This document shows, in pieces, positions 26,671 through 34,535 of a DNA stretch of 64,000 nucleotides (position 1 is the first letter of the stretch; each line of letters begins with the position of its first letter). The notes under the pieces were generated by a model, which was given only the letters and a program-made list of their open reading frames with translations, was not told the DNA's origin and ran no database searches. The position numbers and the translations under genes were made by a program. The DNA is from CAVQCJ01 sp963771835 (lineage in GTDB: Bacteria; Actinomycetota; Actinomycetes; Prado026), in assembly GCA_963771835.1 (NCBI GenBank), contig CAVYVA010000002.1:682001-746000 (forward strand). Direction: 5' to 3'.

Positions 26671-27866
26671 CCTCCCCGGCGCGGGCACCCGACGCCGTGT
26701 CCCTGGACCGGGACCGGGTCACCTGGATGTCCTACGCCTTCCTGGCGATCTTCGGGTACTTCCTGTACGGATTCGGGCCGAGCGTGCCGCTGCTGCGCGA
26801 CGAGCTCGGGGTCAGCCACGCCGTCGGCGCGCTGCACGCCACGGCGATGGCGCTCGGTGCGGTCATCGGCGGGCTCGTCGGCGAACGGGTCGTGCGCCGG
26901 ATCGGGCGACGCCGGATGCTGTGGACCGGGCTGGGGCTGCTCTGCGTGGGCGTCGTCGGCCTGTGCTCGGTCCGCGCGCTCGGCGTCACGCTCACCTTCG
27001 CGCTGGTGTGCGGCCTCGCCGGGACCCTGCTCCTCAACGGGGTGAACGCGACCCTGATGGAGCACCACCTGCTGGGGGGGCCGGCGGCGATCACCGAGGC
27101 GAACGGCGGCGCGGGTGCGGCCGGCATCGTCGCGCCGCTGGTCGTGGGCGCCGCCGTCACGGTCGGGCTCGGATGGCGGGCCGGGCTGCTCGTCACCGTG
27201 CTGCTGTCGGCCGTGGCCCTGCTCGCGTTCCACGGAGTGCGGGTACCGGAGCCGCGCCCTGTCGACCCGGCGGACCACCCGGACGGCGCCCGCTCGCTGC
27301 CACGACGGTTCTGGGTCACCTGGGCCGTCCTGCTGTGCGTGGTCGGCGTCGAGTTCTGCCTGTCGTTGTGGTCCACCGAGCTGCTCCGCACCCGCACCGG
27401 ACTGACGTCCGGGGCGGCCACCGCCGGGTTCAGCGCCGTGCTGGTCGGGCTCACGGTGAGCCGGCTCGTGGGCGGTCGGCTGGCCACCCGGCGCGAGGTC
27501 GACTGGCTGCTGACCAGAGCCCTCGTCGTGCTGCTGCTGGGTTTCGGCATCTTCTGGGTGGCCCGCACGCCGTGGCTCGCGATCGCCGGCCTCGTCGTGG
27601 CCGGGCTGGGGCTCGGCGTGCAGTACCCGCTGGCTGTGGGCCGGGCGATCGGGTCGGCCGCCGGCCGCACCGACCTGGCTGCGACCCGCGTCTCGCTCGC
27701 CGCGGGTACTGCGTCCGGACTCGCACCGTTCCTGCTCGGGTTCATGGCCGACCACGTCGGCGTGCACACGGCGTTCCTCATCGTGCCGCTGCTCATCGTG
27801 CTGGCGTTCGTGCTGCTCTCGGTCAGCCACGCCCCCTCGTCCCTGGCCCCGCTCACCGCCGGCTGA
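26667..27866 (+). CDS. MFS transporter coupled to serC
   Basis: 399 residues, about 12 hydrophobic segments. The start GTG 26667 overlaps the serC stop as GTGA, so translation is coupled. LRDELGVSHAVGALHATAMALGAVIGGLVGERVVRRIGRRRMLW is the loop 2-3 MFS signature with its Arg cluster; the C-terminal half (TRREVDWLLTRALVVLLL) mirrors it. In the family these are small-molecule antiporters, but the substrate cannot be read. The serine link may be incidental. From memory, mycobacteria carry sepH next to serC; here this transporter takes that place. Confidence 0.86.
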   Translation: MTSPARAPDAVSLDRDRVTWMSYAFLAIFGYFLYGFGPSVPLLRDELGVSHAVGALHATAMALGAVIGGLVGERVVRRIGRRRMLWTGLGLLCVGVVGLCSVRALGVTLTFALVCGLAGTLLLNGVNATLMEHHLLGGPAAITEANGGAGAAGIVAPLVVGAAVTVGLGWRAGLLVTVLLSAVALLAFHGVRVPEPRPVDPADHPDGARSLPRRFWVTWAVLLCVVGVEFCLSLWSTELLRTRTGLTSGAATAGFSAVLVGLTVSRLVGGRLATRREVDWLLTRALVVLLLGFGIFWVARTPWLAIAGLVVAGLGLGVQYPLAVGRAIGSAAGRTDLAATRVSLAAGTASGLAPFLLGFMADHVGVHTAFLIVPLLIVLAFVLLSVSHAPSSLAPLTAG

Positions 27867-28027
27867 GCTGCGGCCCGCCCCACGCCGCGCGCCCGGCTGG
27901 TGGACAGCCTGCATCCGTCCGACCACGAAGCGAAGTGTGTGCATCGGATCGGCGCAGCGCTGTAGCAGGGCGTCGTCGAACGCTCGTACACTCCGGCGCG
28001 ACGCGTACCCCCGGGGGGTCGGGAATC

Positions 28028-28309
28028 GCTCAACCAGTTCTGGTCGAGTTGCACGTGCACGTCGGCCAGAGCGTCACTTTCGTGAACAACGGGATGGCCG
28101 CTCCGCACACGGTCACCTTCGGGGTCGAGCAGCCGAACGTCTTCGCCCCCTACGGTGACCCGACCCACTTCGCGGGCCAGCCACTGAACTCCGGGCTCTT
28201 CCTTCCCGGCGGGACGTTCACCGTCACCTTCGTCAAGAAGGGCACCTACCGGTACATCTGCGCGCTGCACGACTACATGCACATGGTGGGCTGGGTGGTC
28301 GTCGACTGA
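28028..28309 (+). pseudogene. Cupredoxin (plastocyanin-like) domain, 5'-truncated
   Basis: An open frame ending at TGA 28307-28309 encodes a near-complete C-terminal half of a type 1 copper domain: VHVGQSVTFVNNGMAAPHTVTFG, then GGTFTVTFVKKGTYRYICALHDYMHMVGWVVVD. The ligands His (PHTV), Cys (ICALH), His and Met are in place. Upstream, the frame has no signal peptide and no plausible ATG/GTG; the region 27867-28027 is non-coding in appearance. Homologous proteins, as I recall, have a second copper domain and a signal peptide before this part. It looks like a gene that has lost its 5' half. A TTG start cannot be fully excluded. Confidence 0.65.
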
Positions 28310-28319
28310 ACGTCCTGGG

Positions 28320-28353
28320 CACCGAGGCCGCGCCGGATGGCGCGGCCTCGGTG
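28320..28353. terminator. Bidirectional stem-loop terminator
   Basis: CACCGAGGCCGCGCC, loop GGAT, GGCGCGGCCTCGGTG: a perfect 15-bp GC stem between the cupredoxin remnant (+) and the DUF4386 gene (-), which converge here. There is no T-run, as is usual in high-GC actinobacteria. Confidence 0.85.
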
Positions 28354-28357
28354 GCAC

Positions 28358-29104
28358 TCAGGCATCCGTGCCGGCCACCGGACGGAAGCCGCGGGCGATC
28401 ATCCAGACCGCCAGCACCATCTCCTGCACGGCCATCGGCATGAACATCAGAACCTGCCCGGTGCCGTTGGCTGCGAAGACGCCGTACATGGCAAGCAGGT
28501 CGGCCGCTACATAGATGGGGATCGCCACAAGGCCCCACACTGAGATCCAGCGCGGAACGATGCGCGACCGGTACAGCAGCACGTAGAACAGGCCGGCACC
28601 AAGGCAGAACACGAGTGTGAGCACGGCGTTGGTGGCGTCAGCGTCGATGACCAGGCCGCCGACCCGGACGCCTGCCGGTGATGCCGTGCCCGGTGCTGCC
28701 GCCATGGCCTCGCCGAGCGGCACGAGCAGCAGCCAGCCGATCGCGAGGATGACATAGCAGGCGGTCTCGACCGCTCCGCGCACCACCAGGTAGCCGACCG
28801 CCAGCACCTCGTGCACCCGGCGCAGCACCGAGAACAACACGACCGGGACGAACGCGAGCGAGAGCCCCATGACGAGCACCAGCAGCGCACCGGTCGTCAC
28901 TGTGCCGGCGTGCTCCCCGGCGTAGGCCAACGGGTCGCCGGCGTCACGAACCGGGGCAATGACGACGAAGCTGAGGAATCCGGCCACCGTTCCGAGGATG
29001 TACAGGATCCCGGCCGTCGTCGCGGCAGCCCGGTGCTCGCGCACCGACCTGGTGTGCTCGACCGGCGCCGTATCACGAACGATCTCGTGCCGTAGATCAG
29101 TCAC
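28358..29104 (-). CDS. DUF4386 integral membrane protein
   Basis: 248 residues from GTG 29104, 8 nt after GGAGG. About six hydrophobic segments (AATTAGILYILGTVAGFLSFVVIAP, TGALLVLVMGLSLAFVPVVLFSVL, TACYVILAIGWLLLVPLG, AVLTLVFCLGAGLFYVLLY, SVWGLVAIPIYVAADLLAMYG) fit DUF4386, a family of unknown role. An in-frame GTG at 29113 is directly on the RBS and less likely. The N terminus carries a cytoplasmic charged stretch with TRSVREHRAA. It converges on the cupredoxin remnant with a shared stem-loop. No functional hint in the context. Confidence 0.82.
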   Translation of the reverse strand: MTDLRHEIVRDTAPVEHTRSVREHRAAATTAGILYILGTVAGFLSFVVIAPVRDAGDPLAYAGEHAGTVTTGALLVLVMGLSLAFVPVVLFSVLRRVHEVLAVGYLVVRGAVETACYVILAIGWLLLVPLGEAMAAAPGTASPAGVRVGGLVIDADATNAVLTLVFCLGAGLFYVLLYRSRIVPRWISVWGLVAIPIYVAADLLAMYGVFAANGTGQVLMFMPMAVQEMVLAVWMIARGFRPVAGTDA

Positions 29105-29287
29105 AGCACTCACCTCCTGGCCGCCACACGAGGAGCCAGGGCTACGCCGCCCTGGGCGGCCACACACGAGCCTCGCGCACTGCCTGACCCTGCCCTAGAG
29201 GCGAAGGTCACCCTCTGACCCGCCCCGACAGGAGCAGACCCGGCCGCCCGCCGGCCACCGGTCGGACGGCGTCCTGTCCTGGGCCAG

Positions 29288-29968
29288 CTAGCGCTTGGTC
29301 GACGTCGGGGTCGACCGGAGGCGGTAGCCGGCGCCGCGGCGGGTCTCGATCACGTCGTGCCCGAGCTTGCGGCGCAGGTTGGCGACGTAGACGTCGACGA
29401 TGTTGGTGCCGGGGTCGTAGTCGTAACCCCAGACCCGGCTGAGGAGCTGCTCTCGGGACAGGATCTGGTCAGGGTGCTGCATGAAGGTCTCGGCGAGGCT
29501 GAACTCGCGGGCGCTGAGCTCCACGGTCCGATCCCCTGTCGTGATGGTCCGTGTCCGCGTGTCCAGGCGCAGCGCTCCGACGGTGATCTCGTTGGTGGGG
29601 GCCGTGGGGTCGGCCCGCAGCCGCAGCCTGATCCGGGCGAGGAGCTCGTCGAACCGGAACGGCTTGGTCATGTAGTCGTCCGCCCCGCCTTCGAGCCCGG
29701 CGACGGTGTCGGTGATGCCGCCGCGCGCGGTGAGGACGATGACGGGCAACGTCGAACGCCTCCGGCGCAGCTCGGCAAGCACGGCGAAGCCGTCCAGCAC
29801 GGGCAGCCCGACATCGAGGAGGAGCAGGTCGACGTTGCCGGCCATGGCCAGGTCGAGCGCCGTCCGGCCGTCGGCCGCGATCTGGGTCGTGAAGCCGTGC
29901 GCACGCAGGCCCTTCTCGACGAAGCTGGCGATGCGAGCCTGGTCCTCGGCGATCAGGATCCGGCTCAT
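29288..29968 (-). CDS. OmpR/PhoB-family response regulator
   Basis: 226 residues. Receiver domain with acidic pair (AEDQ near residue 8), phospho-acceptor Asp in VDLLLLDVGLPVLDG (about 52), conserved Thr (VLTAR) and Lys (KPF), then a winged helix ending WGYDYDPGTNIVDVYVANLRRKLG. The ATG at 29968 overlaps the stop of the kinase gene (ATGA), giving coupled translation. It is the third gene of a run: secreted repeat protein, kinase, regulator. It presumably acts on its own operon promoter; a palindrome at 31947-31966 upstream of the first gene is the candidate site. Confidence 0.95.
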   Translation of the reverse strand: MSRILIAEDQARIASFVEKGLRAHGFTTQIAADGRTALDLAMAGNVDLLLLDVGLPVLDGFAVLAELRRRRSTLPVIVLTARGGITDTVAGLEGGADDYMTKPFRFDELLARIRLRLRADPTAPTNEITVGALRLDTRTRTITTGDRTVELSAREFSLAETFMQHPDQILSREQLLSRVWGYDYDPGTNIVDVYVANLRRKLGHDVIETRRGAGYRLRSTPTSTKR

Positions 29969-31401
29969 GGGACCGGCTCCGGGTCTGCGTCGATCGGCTG
30001 GTCGACGGGAACCGTGAGGGTGAAGGTCGCCCCGCGCCCCGGGCTGCTGGCGACGTCGACCGATCCCCGGTGTGCGACGGCGATGCTCCGCACGATGGCC
30101 AGCCCCAGCCCTGCGCCGCCGCCTTGGGGTCGGCCGGTGGGAGCGCGCGAGAACCGGTCGAAGATGTGCGCCTGGTCAGCCAGCGCGATGCCTTCACCGG
30201 TGTCGCTCACCCAGAACCGGACGTAGCCGTCCGCCGTCGCCGAGCCGAGCGCGATCCGGTCTGGCGGCTGGGTGTGCGCCACGGCGTTCGTTGCGAGCTG
30301 GACCATCGCCTGGGTGATGCGCTGCCGGTCCAGGACCGCGCGCCCAGGGCCGACGCCGTCGAGTGCCCAGTGCCGCTCCCCCAGCGTCTGTGCCTTGGCG
30401 AAGACCTCCTCGGTCAGGGCTGCGACGTCGCAGGTGTCCAGCTGCAGGAAGGCCGGCTGGGACGCCTTGGCCAACGTGAGCAGGTCGTCGACCTGGCGAC
30501 TCATGCGGTCGAGCTCGTCGGTGACGATGGCCATGGCCTCAGCGCGCTCGGCCGGGTCGTCTCCGAGCAGCTCCAGATGACCTCGGATGATGGTGATCGG
30601 CGTCCGTAGCTCGTGGCCGGCGTCGTCGACGAACGCGCGCTGTGATGCGAACGCCTGGTCGAGCCGGTCGAGCATGCGGTTGAACGTCCGGGCCAGCTCG
30701 CTGAGCTCGTCGTTGCCCCGGACGGGAAGGCGCGACGTCAGGTCGGACTCGGTGATCGAGCGCGCGAGGTTGGTGACGTTGCGCACCGGGGCGAGGATCC
30801 GACCGGCCGCGAACCAGGCCAGGCAGGACGCGGCCAGCAGGGCGACCGCCATGGTCTCGACCAGCAGCCGGGTCACATCGGTTGACTCGGCCAGGTCACG
30901 GCTCGCGAAGACCGCTGAGACCAGGACGCCGTGGCTGGTCCGGCCGGGCAGCGAGACCGGAACCGCGGCGTAGCGCACCTCGCCGGCTGTGGTGGGCACG
31001 CTGCCGTACTCGACGGTCCGGACGTCCGACCAGCGGGCCACCAGCGAGGGCACCGTGTCAAGGCGGAGCGGTACCGACTGGGGTGAGTGCAGGTAGGGGC
31101 GGCCGTCGAGCAGGCCGATCAAGGTGGCGTTCTGCTCGGGCACCCCGCTCTTGACACCCACGCTGAGGATCTGGGCGACCGAGGAGAGCGGCTCGTCGAA
31201 CCCGGGGGCCAGCCCGGTCCTGGCCAGCGACGAGAGGGCACCCGCGGACTCCTGAAGCTCCGCGTCGATCCGGTGGTTGATGTGGTCGACGAGCACCTGC
31301 CGGACGATGACCACGGCGAGGACGAGTGCGACCGCGAGGAGAGCCACGTACCAGCCGAGGATGCGTGCGCGCGCGGAGGTCACCAGCGTGCGTGCAGTCA
31401 T
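29965..31401 (-). CDS. Sensor histidine kinase
   Basis: 478 residues. TM1 (ILGWYVALLAVALVLAVVIVRQVL), an extracytoplasmic sensor of about 140 residues, TM2 (LLVETMAVALLAASCLAWFAAG), HAMP (LAPVRNVTNLARSITESDLTSRLPV), a dimerisation helix with HELRTPITIIRGHL (His about residue 261) and the ATP lid (N in TNAVAH, DTGEGIA, GAGLGLAIVRSIAVAH). Classic OmpR-paired kinase. It overlaps the response regulator start by 4 bp. The signal is not known; the secreted repeat protein encoded 139 bp upstream may be its periplasm-side partner or its output. Confidence 0.95.
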   Translation of the reverse strand: MTARTLVTSARARILGWYVALLAVALVLAVVIVRQVLVDHINHRIDAELQESAGALSSLARTGLAPGFDEPLSSVAQILSVGVKSGVPEQNATLIGLLDGRPYLHSPQSVPLRLDTVPSLVARWSDVRTVEYGSVPTTAGEVRYAAVPVSLPGRTSHGVLVSAVFASRDLAESTDVTRLLVETMAVALLAASCLAWFAAGRILAPVRNVTNLARSITESDLTSRLPVRGNDELSELARTFNRMLDRLDQAFASQRAFVDDAGHELRTPITIIRGHLELLGDDPAERAEAMAIVTDELDRMSRQVDDLLTLAKASQPAFLQLDTCDVAALTEEVFAKAQTLGERHWALDGVGPGRAVLDRQRITQAMVQLATNAVAHTQPPDRIALGSATADGYVRFWVSDTGEGIALADQAHIFDRFSRAPTGRPQGGGAGLGLAIVRSIAVAHRGSVDVASSPGRGATFTLTVPVDQPIDADPEPVP

Positions 31402-31540
31402 CAGGCAACTCCGTCTCGGCCCATGAGTGGCTCACTATCGTGCGACCGTCCGCTGGCCACCGGGTAGAGACCAAAGACCCAGTCCGGCGTGGCCGGGGGC
31501 GGGCCGGCGGCGCCGAACTGGGTCTGGCTCTGCGGGCGGC

Positions 31541-31873
31541 TCAGCGGTCCAGAGCCGGACGGTCGGCCGAGCTCCGGTCAGGCGACACGCTGTCCCGCGA
31601 CCCGGTGTCCTTGGACTTGGCGTCCTTGGACGTGGCGTCCTTGGAGCCGGCGTCCTTGGAGTGCTGGTCGATCGAGCCGGCTTCCGTGGACGCGAGGTCC
31701 CGTGACTGCTTGTCCGCACTCGTCGGAGAGCTCGCTTCGTGCGCGACCGCGGCGCTGGCCATGGACGGGGCGGCGGGATGGGAGGCCGTGGCAGCCAGGG
31801 CGGGGCCTGCGACCAGCGCGGCCAGGACGAGCCCGGCACCTACGACGGCGGTGCGCTTGGCGGTGATGTTCAT
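31541..31873 (-). CDS. Secreted Ser/Lys/Asp-repeat small protein upstream of the two-component genes
   Basis: 110 residues from ATG 31873, 6 nt after AAGGAGA. A clear signal peptide (ITAKRTAVVGAGLVLAALVAGPALAATA) precedes a low-complexity tail of imperfect repeats: HSKDAGSKDATSKDAKSKDTG, then SRDSVSPDRSSADRPALDR. Ser/Asp/Lys dominate, so the mature peptide is hydrophilic and probably disordered. It is the first gene before the kinase and regulator, on the same strand. Roles such as sensor ligand, cell-wall linker or metal binding are only possibilities. No known family comes to mind. A hairpin and palindrome lie in its 5' region. Confidence 0.72.
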   Translation of the reverse strand: MNITAKRTAVVGAGLVLAALVAGPALAATASHPAAPSMASAAVAHEASSPTSADKQSRDLASTEAGSIDQHSKDAGSKDATSKDAKSKDTGSRDSVSPDRSSADRPALDR

Positions 31874-31885
31874 CTCTGTCTCCTT

Positions 31886-31914
31886 GTCTCGGGGTCTTGC
31901 TGACAACCCGAGAC
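31886..31914. promoter_or_regulatory. Hairpin in leader of the repeat-protein operon
   Basis: GTCTCGGG and CCCGAGAC are perfect complements with 13 bases between, lying 12 to 41 bases before the start codon of the secreted repeat protein and close to its RBS (on the minus strand). It may form in the mRNA leader and influence initiation. Confidence 0.4.
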
Positions 31915-31946
31915 TCCGCCCGCCGGATGAGGTCACCGTGATGCGA

Positions 31947-31966
31947 ACGTGAAGGACCCTTCACGT
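31947..31966. promoter_or_regulatory. 20-bp perfect palindrome upstream of repeat-protein/two-component operon
   Basis: ACGTGAAGG-AC-CCTTCACGT is a perfect palindrome of 9+2+9 bp about 75 bp before the ATG of the secreted repeat protein. OmpR-family regulators usually prefer direct repeats, so either the regulator binds this as a dimer site or another factor does. Confidence 0.5.
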
Positions 31967-32103
31967 CCGACCCGAGCCCTCGCAGGCGTGAGCAGGGCCA
32001 CACCTTGATCCGGAACATCCTGGCGCCGCGCGGGCGTCGTACTTGGTGACGAGGTCGGCCCGACGAGGTGGCCGCCACTCGACCGAACCGAGGCATCACC
32101 ATC

Positions 32104-32256
32104 ATGCGCAACATGCTCGCCGTCATCCGCACCTCCGCCCGCGAGCGCCGCGCCGAGCGCGTGCTCGAGCGCGACTGGCGCCGCGCCCGCAGCGAGGCCC
32201 AGACCGCGTCAGCCCGCGCGGAGATCGACGCGATCTTCGCCCGGCACCTCGCCTAG
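32104..32256 (+). CDS. Small basic protein
   Basis: 50 residues starting RNMLAVIRTSARERRAERVLERDWRRARSE, Arg-rich and helical in pattern. The ATG at 32104 lies downstream of GAGG-like sequence; a farther ATG at 32068 is in frame. It ends just before a strong stem-loop (32267-32304), which argues for a real transcription unit. Its closest look-alikes are small actinobacterial proteins without function. It stands alone between the two-component operon and the methyltransferase gene. Confidence 0.5.
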   Translation: MRNMLAVIRTSARERRAERVLERDWRRARSEAQTASARAEIDAIFARHLA

Positions 32257-32266
32257 CCCGACCCTC

Positions 32267-32304
32267 GAGAACCCCGGCCCGGAATCTTCCGGGCCGGGGT
32301 TCTC
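32267..32304. terminator. 18-bp stem-loop terminator
   Basis: GAGAACCCCGGCCCGGAA, TC, TTCCGGGCCGGGGTTCTC: a perfect stem of 18 bp with a two-base loop, after the small basic protein and before the convergent methyltransferase gene end. Confidence 0.9.
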
Positions 32305-32331
32305 GCACGTACCGGCGCGGATCGCCCCGTA

Positions 32332-33582
32332 TCACCGAGGGTCGAGCTCGGCCGCCAGCAGGGTCGCCAGGTGCGGCTGCACGTGCCACTGCTCCGTCAG
32401 CGCCCTGTACTCGGCCACCTGCGCGGCGGTCGGCGGTGCCCCGGTCCGGACGGCGCGGATCAACGTGTTGCGCGGCGTGTGCTCGGAACCGACGAACTCG
32501 ACCACGTCCACCCGGTAGCCCGCCATCCGCAGGACGGCCGCGCGCAGCGCGTCGGTGAGCACGTCCGCGAACCGCTCGCGCAGGATCGCGTGCCGGACGA
32601 CCACTGCGTACGGGTGCGGCACCTCGGCCGCATCCGCGAGCTGGCGCTGGATGTCGTGGTGGCAGCAGGGCGAGGCCAGGACCACCGGCGCCTGCCAGCG
32701 GACCGCTCGGGCCAACGCCTCGTCGGTCGCCGTGTCGCACGCGTGCAGGGCGAGCACGACGTCCGCACCGTCGACCGGCGCGTCCAGCACGGCACCCTCG
32801 ACGAAGCGCACCCCTCCGGACCAGCCGAGAGCGGCGGCGACCTTCTCCCCGTGCTCGCGGGACTGCGCCTTCACGTCGACGCCGACCAGCTCGACCGGAC
32901 GGCCGACCCCATCGGGCCCGGTCAGCCAGCGGTAGGCGGCGAAGGTCAGGTACCCGTTGCCGCAGCCGAGGTCCACGACGCGCAGCGACCGTCCGGCCGC
33001 ATCCGCGGGCGGGGGCGGGATGCAGTCGCGCACGGTTGCCAGCGCACGCAGCATCTCCTCCACCTGCCGGTACTTGGCCTGCCGGCTCGGCTTGACCCGA
33101 CCCTGCCCGTCGCTGATGCCGAGCTCGCGCAGCAGCGGGTCGGCCGGGTCGAGCAGCCGCGGCTTCACCCGGTCGTGGGCATGCAGCGTGCGCTCGTCGG
33201 CCGTCTCGCCAGGGCCGGCGGTCGGGTGCGGACGAGCCGCGCGGTGGACCTGCGCCTCGCCCTTCTTCGTCACCCGCAGCTGAAGGGTCTGCTCGCGGGT
33301 CTGGACATGCCAGCTGCCGAACGGCTCGGCCAGCAGCAGGTCGACAGCCGCCCCCGCCCGCGGGCCGTAGTCCTCGTTGCTCGTCGTGGCCTGACGCTCG
33401 TCGTACGCCACGATCTGCAGCCGTCGCCCGGCCTTGAGGTCGACCGGGCGCAGCTCGACCCGGCGCCACGGCGGCGGCTCGCTGCCCCGGCGCCGTCCCG
33501 CCGCGACAGCGCGGACGAGGCGGTCGGGGTCGAGCAGCAGTGCCCGGACCTCGGCGAGGGCGGCGGGCAGCGGTTGCGGCAC
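32332..33582 (-). CDS. SAM-dependent methyltransferase (Methyltransf_32-like)
   Basis: 416 residues from GTG 33582. The N-terminal 200 residues are a charged region with no clear fold call (AYDERQATTSNEDYGP and VKPRLLDPADPLL recognisable). The methyltransferase domain has motif I VVDLGCGNGYLTFAAYRWL, then VELVGVDVKAQSREHG, VLALHACDTATDEALARAV and SPCCHHDIQ, which together match the GSTCD-like Methyltransf_32 family. The target may be RNA or protein; it is not known. It is followed (upstream on the genome) by a tiny membrane peptide gene on the same strand. Confidence 0.87.
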   Translation of the reverse strand: MPQPLPAALAEVRALLLDPDRLVRAVAAGRRRGSEPPPWRRVELRPVDLKAGRRLQIVAYDERQATTSNEDYGPRAGAAVDLLLAEPFGSWHVQTREQTLQLRVTKKGEAQVHRAARPHPTAGPGETADERTLHAHDRVKPRLLDPADPLLRELGISDGQGRVKPSRQAKYRQVEEMLRALATVRDCIPPPPADAAGRSLRVVDLGCGNGYLTFAAYRWLTGPDGVGRPVELVGVDVKAQSREHGEKVAAALGWSGGVRFVEGAVLDAPVDGADVVLALHACDTATDEALARAVRWQAPVVLASPCCHHDIQRQLADAAEVPHPYAVVVRHAILRERFADVLTDALRAAVLRMAGYRVDVVEFVGSEHTPRNTLIRAVRTGAPPTAAQVAEYRALTEQWHVQPHLATLLAAELDPR

Positions 33583-33598
33583 GGCGGTGGTCCGGCGG

Positions 33599-33688
33599 TC
33601 AGCGTCGCGCGAGCGACACGACGACGACGAGGACCAGCATCCCCACCAGGGCCGCGAGCGTCACCACGCGCCGGGTCCGGGGGTCCAT
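33599..33688 (-). CDS. 29-residue single-span membrane peptide
   Basis: From ATG 33688 to TGA 33599-33601: a basic head (DPRTRRVV), one hydrophobic span (TLAALVGMLVLVVVVSLA) and RR at the end. A -10 hexamer TACGCT (+ strand AGCGTA, 33696-33701) lies 7 nt before the ATG, the same spacing as several other genes here, which supports leaderless expression. It sits between the mycothiol enzyme gene and the methyltransferase, all on the minus strand. Tiny membrane peptides often modulate larger membrane complexes; which one is unknown. Confidence 0.6.
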   Translation of the reverse strand: MDPRTRRVVTLAALVGMLVLVVVVSLARR

Positions 33689-33695
33689 GCCGGCC

Positions 33696-33701
33696 AGCGT
33701 A
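33696..33701 (-). promoter_or_regulatory. Leaderless -10 of the 29-residue peptide gene
   Basis: TACGCT on the minus strand, 7 nt before ATG 33688. Same -10 sequence and spacing as the racemase gene at 43.3 kb. Confidence 0.5.
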
Positions 33702-33740
33702 CGGCGGCGGTCCGGCGGAGCTGGTGTCGCAGCGGGTCGG

Positions 33741-34523
33741 CTACGTGACGACGGAGAGCAGGTCGCGCAGCGCGGCGGCGGCCGCGGCGTCGCCGCTGAC
33801 GGTCACCGCGGCGTCCGGACGGCGTCCCCACAGCCACAGCAGCAGCTCGGACGGCTCGCCGCTGACGGTCACCTGGGCCGGCGCGGCCGCGCGGCTCAGG
33901 ACGATCTGCTCCGGCTCGCCCGACGCCACCAGGACATGCCACGCGTGCGCTCCGGTGCGGACCAGCGCCGAGCGGCCCGCGTGCCGGGTGATGTCGAGGT
34001 CGGGCTCGGCCTCCACGTCGTTCGAGTCGAAGTCGAAGCGCAGGAACAGGTCGAGCACCTCGTCGATGCCGTCGACGGCGAGGTCGGCCTCGACCGCGGT
34101 CACCTGACCGGACGCCGACTCGGCGTCCACCCGGTGGACCGCGGCCTCCTGGGCCATCCGGCGCTGCCAGAACGCCACGTCCTGCTCGGGCGGGTACCAC
34201 GTGTAGGCGGGACTGCCGGGGTCGCGGTTGCGGAGCAGCTCGAGCAGGGAAGCGAGCGCGTCGCGGTACCAGGAGACCAGGTCGCGACCCTCGGGCGGCG
34301 ACAGCTCCCACTCGCCCTCGTCCGGGTCGCGACCGAGCTGGATGCACGCGATCTTGTGGTGGTACACCGAGCCCGTGTGCCGGACCACCTCCGCGGCGTC
34401 CCAGCCCGGGCAGGTCGGCACCGGGAGCTCGAGATGGTCCGCGGCCACCGCGGCGAGCCGCTCGCCGTCTGCGGCCAGCAGCTCCAGGTAGCGGTCGGGG
34501 GTCAGGCGAGTGCTGGGATCCAT
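33741..34523 (-). CDS. Maleylpyruvate isomerase-family mycothiol-dependent protein
   Basis: 260 residues. The N-terminal DinB-like helical bundle (LAADGERLAAVAADHLELPVPTCPGWDAAEVVRHTGSVYHHK), His in EVVRHTG and MAQEAAVHRVDAES, followed by a small C-terminal domain (PAQVTVSGEPSELLLWLWGRR) is the pattern of the mycothiol maleylpyruvate isomerase N family with MDMPI_C. These enzymes use mycothiol as thiol cofactor and metal-binding His; the reaction of this member is open. Mycothiol dependence supports an actinobacterial source. A possible -10, CAGGCT, is 6-7 nt before the ATG. Confidence 0.87.
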   Translation of the reverse strand: MDPSTRLTPDRYLELLAADGERLAAVAADHLELPVPTCPGWDAAEVVRHTGSVYHHKIACIQLGRDPDEGEWELSPPEGRDLVSWYRDALASLLELLRNRDPGSPAYTWYPPEQDVAFWQRRMAQEAAVHRVDAESASGQVTAVEADLAVDGIDEVLDLFLRFDFDSNDVEAEPDLDITRHAGRSALVRTGAHAWHVLVASGEPEQIVLSRAAAPAQVTVSGEPSELLLWLWGRRPDAAVTVSGDAAAAAALRDLLSVVT

Positions 34524-34535
34524 CCCGCGAGCCTG

